Shown here: piece after piece, positions 39,020-51,569 of the stretch
How the letters are laid out: each line of letters starts with the position of its first letter
Position numbering within the stretch: the first letter of the stretch is position 1
Source: Syngnathus acus
Taxonomy: Eukaryota > Chordata > Actinopteri > Syngnathiformes > Syngnathidae
Length of the DNA stretch: 64,000 nt
Assembly: GCF_901709675.1 (NCBI RefSeq)
Contig: NC_051098.1
Coordinates: forward strand, 11,059,918-11,123,917
Reading direction: 5' to 3'
Program-made: the position numbers and the translations under genes
The notes under the pieces: model-generated
Told to the model about the DNA's origin: nothing
The model's input: only the letters and a program-made list of their open reading frames with translations
Database searches by the model: none

Positions 39020-39825
39020 TATTTCGAGCAAATTTGTCCGTTCCAGGGTTGTTGACAAAACTCGACATAAAAATTATTTAAAGTTCTGAGTCTTACTCTT
39101 ATTTCAGTGAAACCCTCTGGGTGAACATTTGCTCCATTTGGAATCTCGGTGACTATTCAAGAGGTAAAATGCCTTTTTCTACTTTGGCCTGCTTCCCATC
39201 ATCCAATAGGAAATTGGCCACATGGGCATTCTAAATGCAAATTGGAATCCATTTTATAGACTCGACTGACCGAATATGTACAGTATATGCTGTTGTAAGG
39301 CTTTTTGGGAGAGAATGTTGGACATATGCAATACAATGTATCTCGCACAAGGAGACGTGACAGCTCGTGGATTCCATCAGATTGGCGAAGGATACGGGAA
39401 GCCAATATTTCTGACAAATGAATTGTTTATTTTTCAACTGTTGGGCATGAATGTACAAAAAGTCTTTTATGAATTCAATTTATTGCCCATTGAGAAACTG
39501 CTGTAATTTTTAATCAGCTCATCTGTAATAGCTGACAGTTCAAAGTCCTGTGAGCCACTACTTAGAAGTGATAAGACGACAATTTGTAGTATCAAGTGTG
39601 AAATTAATGCTTTATCTACCATTTCCCAGTGCACTCATCTAAGAAATTATATCAAATAACTCATTTGTCAGTCTCACTTCAGATTATTGCGAATTTCTCT
39701 CACTCTTCTATTTCCATAGTTGGGATACATTGTAACATTGGCCAGTGTATGAATTGTTTATCATATTATATATTCTTATTATATTTATCATATTTATATA
39801 TTCTATTTGTCGTATTAGACGTTTC
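39020..39825. other. Intron DNA, nothing recognised
   Basis: No feature supported. Confidence 0.5.
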
Positions 39826-39832
<7 letters not shown>

Positions 39833-39884
<52 letters not shown>

Positions 39885-39915
39885 TATATATATATATTCA
39901 TATATATATATATAC
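39833..39915. repeat. (TA)n tract with TTCA interruptions
   Basis: Pure TA from about 39836 to 39880, then two TTCATATATATA units. The Ile/Tyr-repeat frames across it are artefacts. Confidence 0.95.
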
Positions 39916-39919
39916 AATT

Positions 39920-42900
39920 TTATTTTTTTCATTCTCCAAAAGATTTTCACTGTCAGCATGTCTTCTGCCTTTCTGACTTTTCACAGTAATGTTCTTTCTG
40001 ACACTAAAAAAATTAATTTTGCTTGAAAAATGTGGGAGTATAATTGTGGCTATTATCATGTGAGACAACCTTTTACTAGAACATCATAATTCCTGTCTTT
40101 TGTGCTTTTTTTGAGGTAAGTGCACCAATGACACTAACCCAACAGAAATAATCAACATGGTAAAAGTGAAGATCTATCTTCAACAGAGGCCCTACTTTCA
40201 AAGAACGCTTTGTCGCAAGACAGAATTGCATGAAAGGATTTTAAGAAGCTTAATATTGTGAGAACTAAAAATGAAGCAATTCTTATTACACATGCGCAAA
40301 CAAATGGATCCACAGCGGATCCTTCAAAACGCCCACGTTGCAGAAAGTCCAACTAATCAGGTAAAGCAATGCCTTTGGTTCCACTTAACCATAACTAAAG
40401 TAATTTATTCTAGTCATTAATTGTCGCAACCGAGAGTGGCCTGTTTCATTTCTTTGTTCAAGTGAGGTGAAGAGGCCTTCAGCTGAGTGTTTGTCTGCTG
40501 GTGGGAATGACAGTGAAGGGTGTTCCGCTTCTCGCCAGGCCATAACCAACACTCGTATTCACTCAAAGCTCTACATAGGAGTTTCTGAAGGACGTACTTC
40601 GGAGGAGCACGTCGCTTCATCACTCAGCTTGCTGACTTGTTGTAATCAGAGTTTTGAAAATCCCACCCATAACTTGCTGCTGCCCCGGCTTGTTAACAAT
40701 CTCCTCCATCAGCCGCATGCTTTATATTGTCACAGTGAGCTCCATGAAAGCAGCTGGCTTGCATAAATAGATCTCTAACCTCCCACACTTCCTCATATCG
40801 TGACAGGTAAACAGAGAAGTCAATCATTGGGAGGGGTACTTTGATTCCTGAAAAACAACACGGATGCGCTAATGTGTTATACGTGATCCTTCTGCCTCAC
40901 GGTTAGCGAGAATCTTTGCGTTGCGTGCAACTCAATTTCAAATTCTGTCATTTTTATTTGGGATCGAGGCTGTTTCAAGTTCACCATCCGTTTCTTGAAT
41001 GTGATACTTAGACATACTTTCATAACTATTCTATGGTCAACTTGGAGGCGTTCCACATTTATCTAATTTAAATATAATTTTATTATATTGTCAGTCTAGA
41101 TCACGTTCTCTCATTTGGACAGGCGATATTCATATATCCGGCTCAGCTCTTCACACAAAGAATAATCACATATAAAACGTGCTTCGAAATGTTTTTGGTG
41201 TGTGGATTGATCGTGGTATTTCAGATTTTTGACAGCAGCAAATTATGATGGATAGATGAAAGCAGCACAAACACTCAATTCCAAACTTTCACTGTCATGT
41301 TGTTTTTATTAATACTGATATTGCGTTTCTCTTTTAATTTCATCAAAAGTAATGAATGTGACAAATTGTGATGAACAGCATGCTACGTGGTGAATATTAA
41401 TACCCATCAAGTCGTCACTCAGTAGGATGATAATCGACAGCAGCCTGTCATTTCATAATATACGTCGGGGATTCGAATGAGATAGACAACGATTCAAATG
41501 TTGCAAATCATCTCATTGCCTGAGACTTAAATTAGAGTTTTATCGAGATTTAAATTTGTCATTTCCGCAAATAGCAAATTATATACTATGTTTGATAGTT
41601 TGCTTGTCAGTTCTCGCAAGTGTGTTGCAAATATACAGTAAATAGCAAAGCCTGGGAACTCTTCTTTGACAGAAACTAGCAAAGTCACTTTTGTATTCTG
41701 CATGATGACCAAGACTTGTGCTGACCTCTCTTTCCATGAATCCATCTTATTGAAAGCATTATTGCAAAAGTAAGACCTAACTACTGTTTGCCTTCTTTAA
41801 AGACTATTAAAATAAGACAAATGGCTCATTCCTCAAGGTATTAAGAGGTTGATTAAATTCTTCAAATTAGACAAAACGATTTGTTATCAGCCCCGCAATT
41901 AACTGATTTACAGTATTACAAGACCACAATTAATGCAATGGTGAGTTTGAAATAGTCCACATAGCGATACATAGGGAAAAACATAAAGAAACATAAGCAA
42001 AGAGAATAAGACAACGTATATAAAATCCATTTTGGCCAAATTTGCTTTTAGATACAATCATGGTCGTATTGGAGTGGATTACCGTCGCATTCTATAGTGC
42101 CACGTCGCAAAGGTGAATCCACCGACATGACGTGTTCCACTCAGGCTCCCTGACATCTGTACTCCAAAAGTAGAGGGGAGCATTTAAAGGCTTTCGGGGG
42201 AAGAGTCTCTCCTCTGATACTCGCAGCTTTCAAGGGAGACATGTTTTCTATTCATGCTGAACTGCCAGTGGGTGTTTAGATATTCACGGTCTTCTCTTCT
42301 GCTCTTTGTCTCTCACTGTATTATCTTCAATTTCAAAGCTGTTGTTGTTTCCCCTGTTTTTTTTTTCGGCCTACACAAACACATAGTCACTAGGATCTCG
42401 AGCTACTGGGTGCTCTTTCTCTTCTTTCTTCCTCCCACATTTGTGCTTTTTCTGCTCATCGCAAAGTCATTCAATGTCACTAGTCGAGTCGTAGTACACT
42501 TGTAAGGTTTTGGGCCGCTTGTGGCAGAACGTGACGAATAAAGTGCTTTCATACAGTATATCCACTGACTATAAAAGATTTGACCATTTACGCAATCATA
42601 TTTTAAACAATGTTAGTGTCGTAGCTGTAACTTCCACGAATAAATGAAGGCTCAGTTTTGATGGACAACATGAGGCCTAATTTATTGTAGTCAGTCTTTT
42701 TAAGGGTCTGGAGAGGCACTCAGTATTGTTTCTACTAATTTACCTCTCTGAAATAAGGCTATTATAAGTTTGAACTTTGTGTCATGGTAAATGAGAACCT
42801 CTCTTACAGTTGCACCTATTCATCTTAGCTTTTGCTCTTAAGATTTCTCTGGATTAATCTGACCACGTCTGAAATATTTAGGCGGAATTCATACAAGCGT

Positions 42901-43180
42901 CAAGGTGCTTTTTGTCTAGTTTTCTGTGTGCTCTCCTCATCTCAGATTCAACAGCGGGCCAACCTCAGCTGGCATGGACAAGATCCTGTCAGCCTCCATG
43001 GGAGCAAAGTCCTAATTAGTGCGAAGCACACTGGCTACTTTGATGTTCTCGCCATCACCCTTATTTTCCAGATGATATGCTACGAATACATTAACATCAT
43101 GGTTGGTTAACACTGGGGCACCAATGAGTATACTAAAAAAACGAAAAAAAAAAGGAAAGCAAGAAACAAAAATAAAGATT
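39920..43180. other. Intron DNA, nothing recognised
   Basis: No exon, RNA gene or clear repeat. A pyrimidine-rich patch lies at 42280-42450. Confidence 0.5.
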
Positions 43181-43182
43181 TT

Positions 43183-43360
43183 GCATGCATACATGCATAC
43201 ATACATACATGCATACATACATACATACATACGTACGTACATATATATGTACATACGTACGTACATATATATGTCCATATGTACATATACGTACGTATAT
43301 GTACATACGTACGTATACGTACGTATATGTACATACATACATACATACGTACATACATAA
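43183..43360. repeat. CATA/CGTA tetranucleotide microsatellite, self-complementary
   Basis: About 178 bp of CATA, CGTA and TGTA/TATG units, with several palindromes such as ACATATATATGT and ACGTACGT. Several stretches are reverse complements of neighbours, so the tract can fold into hairpins. Confidence 0.93.
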
Positions 43361-43363
43361 AAA

Positions 43364-46125
43364 AATACTTTTGAAGACAAACTCACTTTAAGTAGTTTTC
43401 TAGATGTGAATTGCTTCTACTAAATTTCCCAGATCATCCACTGTGCTGCAATTCTGCGAAGTTTGTATTGGTGCCAAGTGTTTTCGGACTACTACATGCT
43501 GTGATAGCCGTCTGCTGAGAAATAAGTGATGCGCAGTCTTTCACATCTACCGCCAGCGTTAGTTAGCCCGCCGATCCAATTTATTAGTGTTTTAGTGTTG
43601 TTATGATATAGCCTTGTTGGGAGAAGTTGCTCTGATGATGGGAGGATGGCTGGAAGGATGGATGGACGGATGTATATTGATTAGATTACTATGGTTCAGT
43701 TTTTCAGAATTTTTACTTGTTGTTTTCTGTCCTATACATCCTATCTAAGTATAAACCTAAATGTTTTGAACACTACTAGAGTGACAAGTGAGGCATACGT
43801 TTTTTTAATAAATGTTTCCAAACAATACATTCCCAAGCAAACTGAACTTAAACTAAAACTTAATAAATCATCCTTGCCACAAATAAATAACAGCATTCAT
43901 ACCCATACAAGAATAGCTCAAATTGATGTGTACATTTCTATACATCATTTAAAATGTTAAATTATACGAGGGAATGCCTTACTGAAAATAGAAAGACCTT
44001 GTTTTGTAGCTGCCTGATTTAGTTATAGTGACACAAACACACAAACTCCCAAGGTGAAAGCAACACCAGCATGCTGTCGCAGCTGCTACAGAATAACAAG
44101 TAACCAATGGCAAGATTTGCATTGCATGGCCCATGTGCTCGGCTCCCTGTGCTTCTTCAGGTGTTTGCTCAATACAGACGAACGGAGAGATGAGCCACTT
44201 GTTGAAAACCTTGCCCCAAATGGCCCATTACCGGTGGCCAAGTGCCCCAAAAGCTAGTTTAATCTAGAGCAGTGACACTTGCAATGATAAATCTACGTTT
44301 CTTCACAGCAAGAATTTATGACATATTGCAGGGCCAATGCAACAGGTGGCTTTCAATGGTTTCCTAAAATACTACTCGGAGATGATGAAACAAGCTGTGT
44401 CATTAGGGCTGTGTTCAAACGATGTTCCCGATAGCCTCAGCAGCCCCGTTTGGCCCAAATGTGGCGTGCTGGGACATGTTTTCCCTCTCCTTAATGCTCT
44501 TGCTAAGTTTTCTCACATCTATCAGGATATGGCCATGGGAGGTACGATGCTGGTGAATTCTCAAAAGTCCACTCTGTCAGGTTCAGCTTGTAGTCTAGCA
44601 GCCATGTCAATACGTTCCCTCTGACTTTCTAATGGGCTTCTTCATGCTTCCCACGTTCTATGACGGCTTTCTACTGAAGAAATGTGGATGAAGGGCAGCT
44701 TTGAAGCACGTTTGTAACTCCTGCAGAGTTGTATGAAGCCCTCCCCCCTGTCAGGCCCCGGCTCCAAAATACATTCTGACTCTCAATAAATCTTGATCAT
44801 ATCAGCTTTCTGGAAAAACTAGTTCATTAATGCATCTCGTGTGCAAAAGAACCCATTATCGCAGCAGTCACAGCCTGTCACGTTCACACATTGACCTACC
44901 CCCCCCCCCTCCCCCACCAACCTGGTGGTCTGAAAAAGGGGTCGCCATGAGTATAATGTAAATGGCAATTTAGCGGGAGAGCATACCGTAAAAATCCTCC
45001 AGCTTTTGAGAACAGTGTTGAGCAAAAATAGGCCAGACAGTGGAATTGAGATTGAAAAAAAAAAACTGAGTTATGGTTTGTTTTTTCTTCACTAATATTA
45101 TTATAGTGAGAGTATGATTTTCATGTTGTTTGGTTATTAAAACCGAGTCCTCTATTTTTGAGCTGGTATTTCATTATTAAATAGATAAAAGTTTACTGCA
45201 AATGACTTTTTTTTTTCATTATTATTGCTGTGGTGATTGATGTGCTCTCAGGCACTTTTAAAGGCATATTTTAAACAATCCATATAAAATTGATCACGGT
45301 AATGACTTGAGGGAGCAAGCCAGACAGTGAGTTTGAATAATTGAGTAAGTTAGTGGGAGAAGGAGCTGGTGTTGTGTTTGAAAATGCAAACCTGTTTCCT
45401 GCCTTTTTTTAATGTCTTTTCTTTTGGGCAGCCATTGTCTTGGCTCTGAAGGCAAACTATTGTCAGGGTGGCCTAAAACATCTCAAATTATTATTTTTTA
45501 TGAGAAGCTATGATACGTATCAGTATAAGGTTATTGCGTTTTTGAACGATACAATTCGATACAATAAAAGCAATTTTGATACAATATTTTGTAATTAACT
45601 TTTTTTTCAATTAGGTGTTGAAGTCAATTTCTGTTCATTTCAATGGCTCTATTTTTTACTTTTACAAGTGCTAAATCAGTTTATTATCACTGACAGCTAG
45701 TCAGTAGTTACCTTTGACAACTAATAATCTTTAGCTGAGTTGTAATTATTATCTGGACAGCAAACAAGACAATGCCTTTCCTTTGTGTTGTTGAGTTTTT
45801 TTCCCTCCTCTGTGTTTAGAATTTTCTTCCTGTAGCATATCTTACATTCTCTAAAGGAAATAATTTGGCATTATAAAAATCTCCCCTCTTGCCATTGTGT
45901 GTTTATGAGAGAAATGAAAAAAAAATTAACATGTCGGGCCGTGTGAGGTGTAGATTAGCATTTTTGTCAGCATGTGCACATTTATAGAAAGTGTGTGAGC
46001 ATCTGTTGTATTAAACATTTGGATGTCATCGAATAAATGTAACAATGTGGGTGCATGCACTCCAGAAACAAAAAAAAATATTGCAACTGTATTGAAATTA
46101 TATACCAGCTTTTAAATTGCATTTT
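43364..46125. other. Intron DNA, nothing recognised
   Basis: A GGAT-rich patch at 43636-43672, a C run at 44898-44907, and an ATACGTATCAGTATAAGG then GAACGATACAATTCGATACA stretch at 45511-45565 resembling a fish repeat rich in CGATAC motifs. No gene seen. Confidence 0.5.
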
Positions 46126-46130
46126 ATTTT

Positions 46131-46281
46131 GCGACATGGTGGGATAGCTGATAGCACGTCTGCCTCCCAGTCAAGAGCTCTGGGCTCAAATCCCCACCTC
46201 TCACCCAAAGACATCCGGGATACAATCCAGCTACGCTCGGCCCTAATGAGCTTAAGTGGAAGAAATCATGGTGGGTTGGAT
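46131..46281 (+). repeat. Fish SINE-like element, internally deleted
   Basis: The head has GCGACATGGTGGGATAGCTG then ATAGCACGTCTGCCTCCCAG, and a B-box-like GGGCTCAAATCCCC. The tail CTAATGAGCTTAAGTGGAAG then AAATCATGGTGGGTTGGATG corresponds to the family tail 'CTxATGAGGATAAGTGGTACAGAAAATGGATGGATG'. The middle of the family consensus is missing. Confidence 0.7.
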
Positions 46282-46639
46282 GTTTTGTTCACCTCCATAT
46301 GTTTTTTAATCATACCCTCGCTTTATACACAAGAATGAAAAAAAGAATCCAACAACAAAGATGCACATCTGTCCATTGCAGCTACTTAATCAATTTATCC
46401 ATGCACCGATTTCTCCTCTGAAGGATGCTTTTTCTGATTTGCAAGCTTTTAGTCACACTAGCACTCACTTGCAAATCAGCACCAACATCTGCTCATGCAT
46501 ATAATGTCCTCTCTCACTTTTGAGTCTGTCCGTATTACAGATGCTCAGGGTAAACACCAACCTTAATGTGGGACATCAGACTCTCCATCTTTGAACTGGC
46601 TTGTGTCCGGGTGCAAACTCAACAATCGAGAGAAAACAA

Positions 46640-47115
46640 AGGAGCCGATTGTGGACTTGAGGAAGGTCACAGCCCCTTAGTGTCTCCTCGCCCTCACAGA
46701 CTCCCTCATCTCTATTTTGGACTCCTTTCCATTTCCACCACCATCACCCTAGACCTCAAGTGGGATTAAACCATTCAGCTCTCTGCAGCAGAGGACGTTC
46801 TTCCTGCCACAGCTGGGAAGCACGAAGACGTTTGTGCAGTTCCGTACGTTCATCATTAAGTTCATCCCTACCTCCTTCATTATTAAATGGTACATTGGCA
46901 ATGTGAACAAGGCTGAGAAGGTGATTGGCTGTAAGTTCCCATACATGCAGAACCTGTACGGTTAAACAACTCGAGGCCGTGCAGGTCCAATTCCAGCGGG
47001 CACTTCTCACCCTGGACACAGCTTATTCGGCTCTCTCCCCTCAGGCATGAGTCTACGGTCCACTCAGACCAGAACCTTTCTCCTTCTTCCCTTCGGCTCT
47101 CAGATTCTTGAGCAC
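46640..47115 (+). mobile_element. LINE ORF2 C-terminal remnant
   Basis: In shifting + frames the sequence gives DLKWD (compare LDLRWD), QLGSTKTFVQFRTFIIKFIP (compare LRKL....LxxFYxxxIxSIL), IIKWYIGN (compare ITVWYGN), AEKVIGCKFPYMQNLY (compare IIGxxLPSLQDLY), GTSHPGHSLFGSLPSG (compare DPSHPxHxLFxLLPSG) and LRSTQTRT. This order is the C-terminal part of a fish Rex/L2/CR1-type reverse-transcriptase protein. Stops and frameshifts show it is dead. Confidence 0.75.
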
Positions 47116-47225
47116 AAAATAAGACAGTATCTCTTAAAACATCACACTGATATCTCTTGCACATTTCTATGCTTAGATTTCATTGTTTATTTTCTTGAGC
47201 TGTTAGCATTCCATCTGGTTTATGT

Positions 47226-47258
47226 CACACACACACACACACCCCCCCCAAAAAAAAT
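47226..47258. repeat. Short (AC)n-C-A low-complexity tract
   Basis: About nine AC units followed by a C run and an A run. Confidence 0.85.
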
Positions 47259-47264
47259 TGTGAA

Positions 47265-48075
47265 TGGAAATTTAACTGACCATAGCAATGAAATAATGTT
47301 TTATCCTGATTCTGATGGTGCAATGTGCACAAAAGTGCAAAACTGATTTTTATTTTCTGGATTGAGGACTGTTTGAGAATTTTTTGTTGGCTCCAAAAAT
47401 TGGGAGTCACATTGTATTGCAGACATAGATTTAATATCTATTTACGAGTACAATGACACGCATTCTGATTTCTTCTTTTACTGTACATATGAGTGGACAT
47501 GAGTGGACATTTATTCTAAATTTTTCAAGTGGCTTCACTTGCAGCAGTTTTCTTTTTTTTTCTTTTTGCTTGCTTCAGACACTTTGGTGACTCTCACTTT
47601 ATAGTTGGTGCTTGGTGTCAAAAAATGAGAATAAAATAGGAGGATCTACTGACATCCAGTGGGCATCGGGTTTCACTACATGAGCTGAGTAGCTTAACAC
47701 CATGTAAAGAAAGCTGTTCATCTTCACCAGTTTAGATTTCTAACAGTGTTCCTTAGTCTATATGTCCCCTGCACTTTACTGTTCTCACCTATATAAATAA
47801 AGAGCATCTCATTCTTTTTAATAGTGTGAATACAAAATGTATTTTTGAATTCTTGTTACACTGACTTTCAAAACATATCCTTTGCATAGTAGTATTTATT
47901 TATTCCTTGATGCCACGCATGAATTTCTGTCATCTGGAAAATACTGGTTGGGCACTTTCAAGAGCTGCTGCCTTTCATCCCAGAGACTGCATGAAATGCG
48001 AAGGTCATGCTTTCCTACTTCATGTCATAAGAAACTCAACGGGGAAAGAAAATCAGCGTGTGATTTACTCTCAAG
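47265..48075. other. Intron DNA, nothing recognised
   Basis: A retroposon-tail-like CTATATAAATAAAG lies at 47791-47804. Nothing else supported. Confidence 0.5.
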
Positions 48076-48079
48076 TCAC

Positions 48080-48230
48080 TGATTGGGTAGAGAACCGTTG
48101 GCCTTACTTCCATTCAGGCAGCGAGGGTTCACTTCCCATTGAGTGCCAGTAGTAGTTTGCAATGTTGTTTGCCTGAAGTCAGCTGGCCACGACCCTGAAC
48201 AGGATAAGCTGTTTTAGAAAATGGATGGAG
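48080..48230 (+). repeat. SINE-like fragment
   Basis: GATTGGGTAGAGAACCGTTG then GCCTTACTTCC and GAGGGTTCACTTCCC look like a tRNA-derived head. GAAGTCAGCTGGCCACGACC, then CTGAACAGGATAAGCTGTTT and AGAAAATGGATGGA form the usual tail. It ends in GGATGGA. Confidence 0.65.
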
Positions 48231-48234
48231 GAAT

Positions 48235-49430
48235 TTACCCTTCATGAGGCCTCAAACTCATATTATGGTAATAATTGACTCTCTAATGGGGTTAGGAAGA
48301 ATATTTGACTGAGTTATATAGTCACCAAGCTAACAATGTCTGTTAAAAGTATTTTGTAGCACTTCTTTGTGGTCTACATTTCATTTTATCTAAGCAGTTC
48401 AAATTGCTTCTCAGTCTCCCCCTGCTCTCTCTTCTTGCTCGGCGTGTTGCATGATTAGCTACTCCTCGTACTCCTTTAGTGAAAACGATACTTGTTAGAA
48501 GTATATCTTATGAAGGTGGGGATCGGTGACTCAAAGGAGAGGAGCCACAACAAATGACGGAGAGTGTTTAGCCGCAGTGGCAAATCTTAAGCGTATGCCT
48601 AATTTAAACCATCTCCTGCATATTCCATACCCTCCTACAATGGGCGTTTTGCAGCTTTGGGAACATTTTATGCGGGGAAGGAAAGGGGATTATTTTTCAG
48701 ATCCCTCAAAGATGGAACAGAAATATGGAGAGGCTCTTTCATAGCCCATTTGCGGAACACAGAACATCAGTCACACTAATTCTATATTCTCTTAGCTGTC
48801 ACGAAAAAGGGGCTTCTAGCTATGCACTCAACTGTAGGCCTACATTGCTATAAAGGGAGATTAGAATTTATTTAGGGCTAATTGACACACAAACACACAG
48901 TTAGGAAATTGATGTGTGCGTATTTGAGCGTACACATGGGTACTGCCAAAAGTTGCTGTCAGGGAGTTGGAGCCCATAAATATTTAAAAGTCACTTGCAA
49001 CTTCACTGCTTCAATGCGACAAATTGAACATACTTTTTATTTTGTATTCATTTTTTTAATGTCTTTGACAATCACTGGCCATTCATTTTGGCATCACATT
49101 TCTCCTTATGTGCCCCTGGCACTGACACTTAATCAGGGGTGACTTGTTGTGACTTCTACCATTACTGCATTTTACTAATTACACACAGCTCAATAGTCCT
49201 TTTTGAAGTCACTCTTGCACATGGACACAGATACACGGACGTGCTCACACTACTGTGGAGATCATTTCTCTTTCTTTTTCTCGGATGTTTCTATAGCAAC
49301 GGGAGAACGGCTTACAAGTGTGACAATAGAAGCAGTCACATTAAAAGGGCCCGCTATCTAAATCACTATCTCGTAGCTAATAGTGGGACACTTACACAAT
49401 ACATAAAAATAGGCACGAATGACTGTTTTG
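48235..49430. other. Intron DNA, nothing recognised
   Basis: No exon or repeat identified. Confidence 0.5.
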
Positions 49431-49431
49431 T

Positions 49432-50072
49432 TGTACTGTGGGGCATTATGATTAGCACGTTGAATTTACACTTTAGGGCTGGAGTGTCAAACTCATTTTT
49501 GTCGCGGGCCTCCAAGAAAGTCTTAGTTTCCTTCAGAGGGCCATTATGACTGTCAACACTTTATATTATATACAGTATAGGCTGCACAACAAACTGATGA
49601 ATTACAAGTTTTCAAATCAGAGATGAGTAAAAACTATTTAACTATTTTTTAAAAAAATGAATGGTAATAAAAAATGTTTTTTTTTTAAAAGTGAAGACAA
49701 TTTGTAATTTTAATATTGACACTTGAAGCTGATGCACGATTTGTCTTCGGGGGCCACATAAAATGATGTGGTGGGCCGTATCTGGCCCCCGGGTCTTGAG
49801 TTTGACACCTATGGTACTATAGGTTTGAATCTTGGCTCAGCACTCTTGCGTGGAGTTTGCACGTTCATCCTGTGTTTGCGGGTTGTTTTGCCTTTTGAAA
49901 AACATGTAGGTTAGCTTGATTGAAGACTAAATAGGAATAAATGCTAGTATGTTTGTCTATGTGTTCTGCCAAGTGATTGAGCAGGTGTATACTGCTTCTT
50001 AGCCAAAGTCAACTTGCTTAAGACAAGCAGAATAGAAAATGAAAATATATTACAGAAAATGGATTGATGGAT
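49432..50072 (+). repeat. SINE-like element split by a hAT-like insertion
   Basis: The left part GGGGCATTATGATTAGCACG then TTGAATTTACAC resembles the family head (GTGGTTAGCACGTCxGxxTCACAG). After the insertion the sequence resumes with AGGTTTGAATCTTGGCTCAG (B-box region), then GTGGAGTTTGCACGTTCATC, AAAACATGTAGGTTAGCTTG and the tail ATTACAGAAAATGGATTGAT. The order and content fit one element interrupted by 49479-49813. Confidence 0.7.
49479..49813 (-). mobile_element. hAT-like non-autonomous element, copy 2 (reverse)
   Basis: The ends CTGGAGTGTCAAACTCATTT and, at the right, GAGTTTGACACCTATG are the reverse-orientation equivalents of copy 1 at 25178-25482. The terminal block around CCCGGGGGCCAGATA is nearly identical between copies. 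No clear 8-bp target duplication is visible. Confidence 0.8.
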
Positions 50073-50075
50073 TAA

Positions 50076-51405
50076 TCCAAAAAAGGGCTTCAGGCTAAAG
50101 TGCTCGCTTTTATTTTCATGTATTCCACTTTTCTTCTACATAGCAGACTATTTGGAGATGCAAAAATCATGAATGCCCCTGATAAAACTCAAACGAGCCT
50201 CGGGAAAACATGCAAACACCACACAGAAAATAAAATGAGCCAGAATACAAATACAGAAACTGTGGACTGGTTTGCTGACTGTTTGCAAGACTGTACTCCT
50301 ACAACTATATTTTATCATCCTGAAATGTGCTGACTACATGTAAGAAAACATTCATTACTAAATAGTACATTCTTCACTTTACTGAAAAACGCAATGCGGC
50401 CATTTTCTTCAGAGCCTCACACATGCTTACAACTGGTAAGTGCCAACTGAGATGACAGTACATTTTCGCTCAAACGATATTCTTGGCAAAAATAACTGCT
50501 ATTATGTTGTTTTTGTTTTGAACAAATGTCAACTGAGGTCATAAAATCGTGGTTTGACAGATGGCGGTGTACGCATTTATGTATCACAGAGCAACTTTAC
50601 ACTTGGAAAAATAGTCTCTGAAATATTTAAGATGTCACCCTATGCTTATATGACAAGGTACTGGCAATACAATGACATCATGGTCATGTCAACCCACCCA
50701 CCTATTGTCTTCAAGTTAATTTGATTCATGTTGAACATAACTCCCCGATTCTTCATATCAATACACTTCATGGTTTTATCCGAGCAAATCAGTATCAGGC
50801 TTCAACTGGAAAATTAATGCAGCCCTTGTTTCAGATATATTAAGACCTATAAGCTTAATTGACCAAGCCAACTCCATTAACTAATTGACCCACCTCAGAC
50901 TTTAAATAGAATTACAGGTGAAACATCTTAAACAGAGAAGAGTTCAGTGCCTTGATTCAACTTATTTTCAGGGACAAATCAGAGTTGTAGAGTAGCTAAT
51001 AGCCAGCAGATGTCTCCCCTTTACCAGGGAAAAAATTCCATGCCCATTTTCATCTTCTTCCCTGAAGCACCAGTGACTAAATAGGCCAGTGATAGGCCTG
51101 TTTTTGTTAGAACTCGGCAGTTTGATGGATTGGGTTCATCACAGATCTCCTCATAAATGAGATTGACGGTAGAATTGATAACCAGGTCATCCATGTCTGA
51201 TGTATTCGCATCCAGCAGTTCAAACTAATCTTTTTCCCCCAGAAAGTGGTGATTTCTGACTTATTGTACTGTAAGCCAACTTAAATGATAAGATTTTGTG
51301 TGTGTTAAAATATCAGGATGAAGTGGGTCTGATTTTATTTTTCAAATATGACAATAATGTTTATCTTTTTAGTGTGAAGTACTATCAATATAAAGAGTCA
51401 TTTAT
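50076..51405. other. Intron DNA, nothing recognised
   Basis: No exon, RNA gene or clear repeat. Confidence 0.5.
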
Positions 51406-51410
51406 TTATA

Positions 51411-51450
51411 TTCCGGACTGCTTATCCTCATGAGGGTTGCAGGCGTGCTT
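51411..51450 (-). repeat. SINE-like tail fragment
   Basis: TTCCGGACTGCTTATCCTCA then TGAGGGTTGCAGGCGTGCTT is the antisense of the GGATAAGCGG tail block. Confidence 0.65.
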
Positions 51451-51507
51451 TTCAATTTTTAATCAGGCTGTCGGGCTTGTTGAGCAAAAGTGAACCATTG
51501 TCTGTGT

Positions 51508-51566
51508 CAGGAATGGGCAACCGGCGGTCCGCAGGCTGCATGCGGACCCCAAGAGTGGCCCTCTGA
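51508..51566 (+). repeat. hAT-like repeat end
   Basis: CAGGAATGGGCAACCGGCGG then TCCGCAGGCTGCATGCGGAC and GAGTGGCCCTC resembles the 'CAGGGATGGGCAACTGGCGGCCCGCGGGC' end of a vertebrate repeat. Only one end is visible. Confidence 0.6.
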
Positions 51567-51569
51567 TTA

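Noticed and set aside
39629-40026. Tyr/Ile-rich frames that look like membrane segments
   Set aside because: Produced by the (TA)n tract; flanking residues resemble no protein family.
43012-43391. Tyr/Val/Cys and His/Thr/Tyr repeat frames
   Set aside because: Produced by the CATA/CGTA tract.
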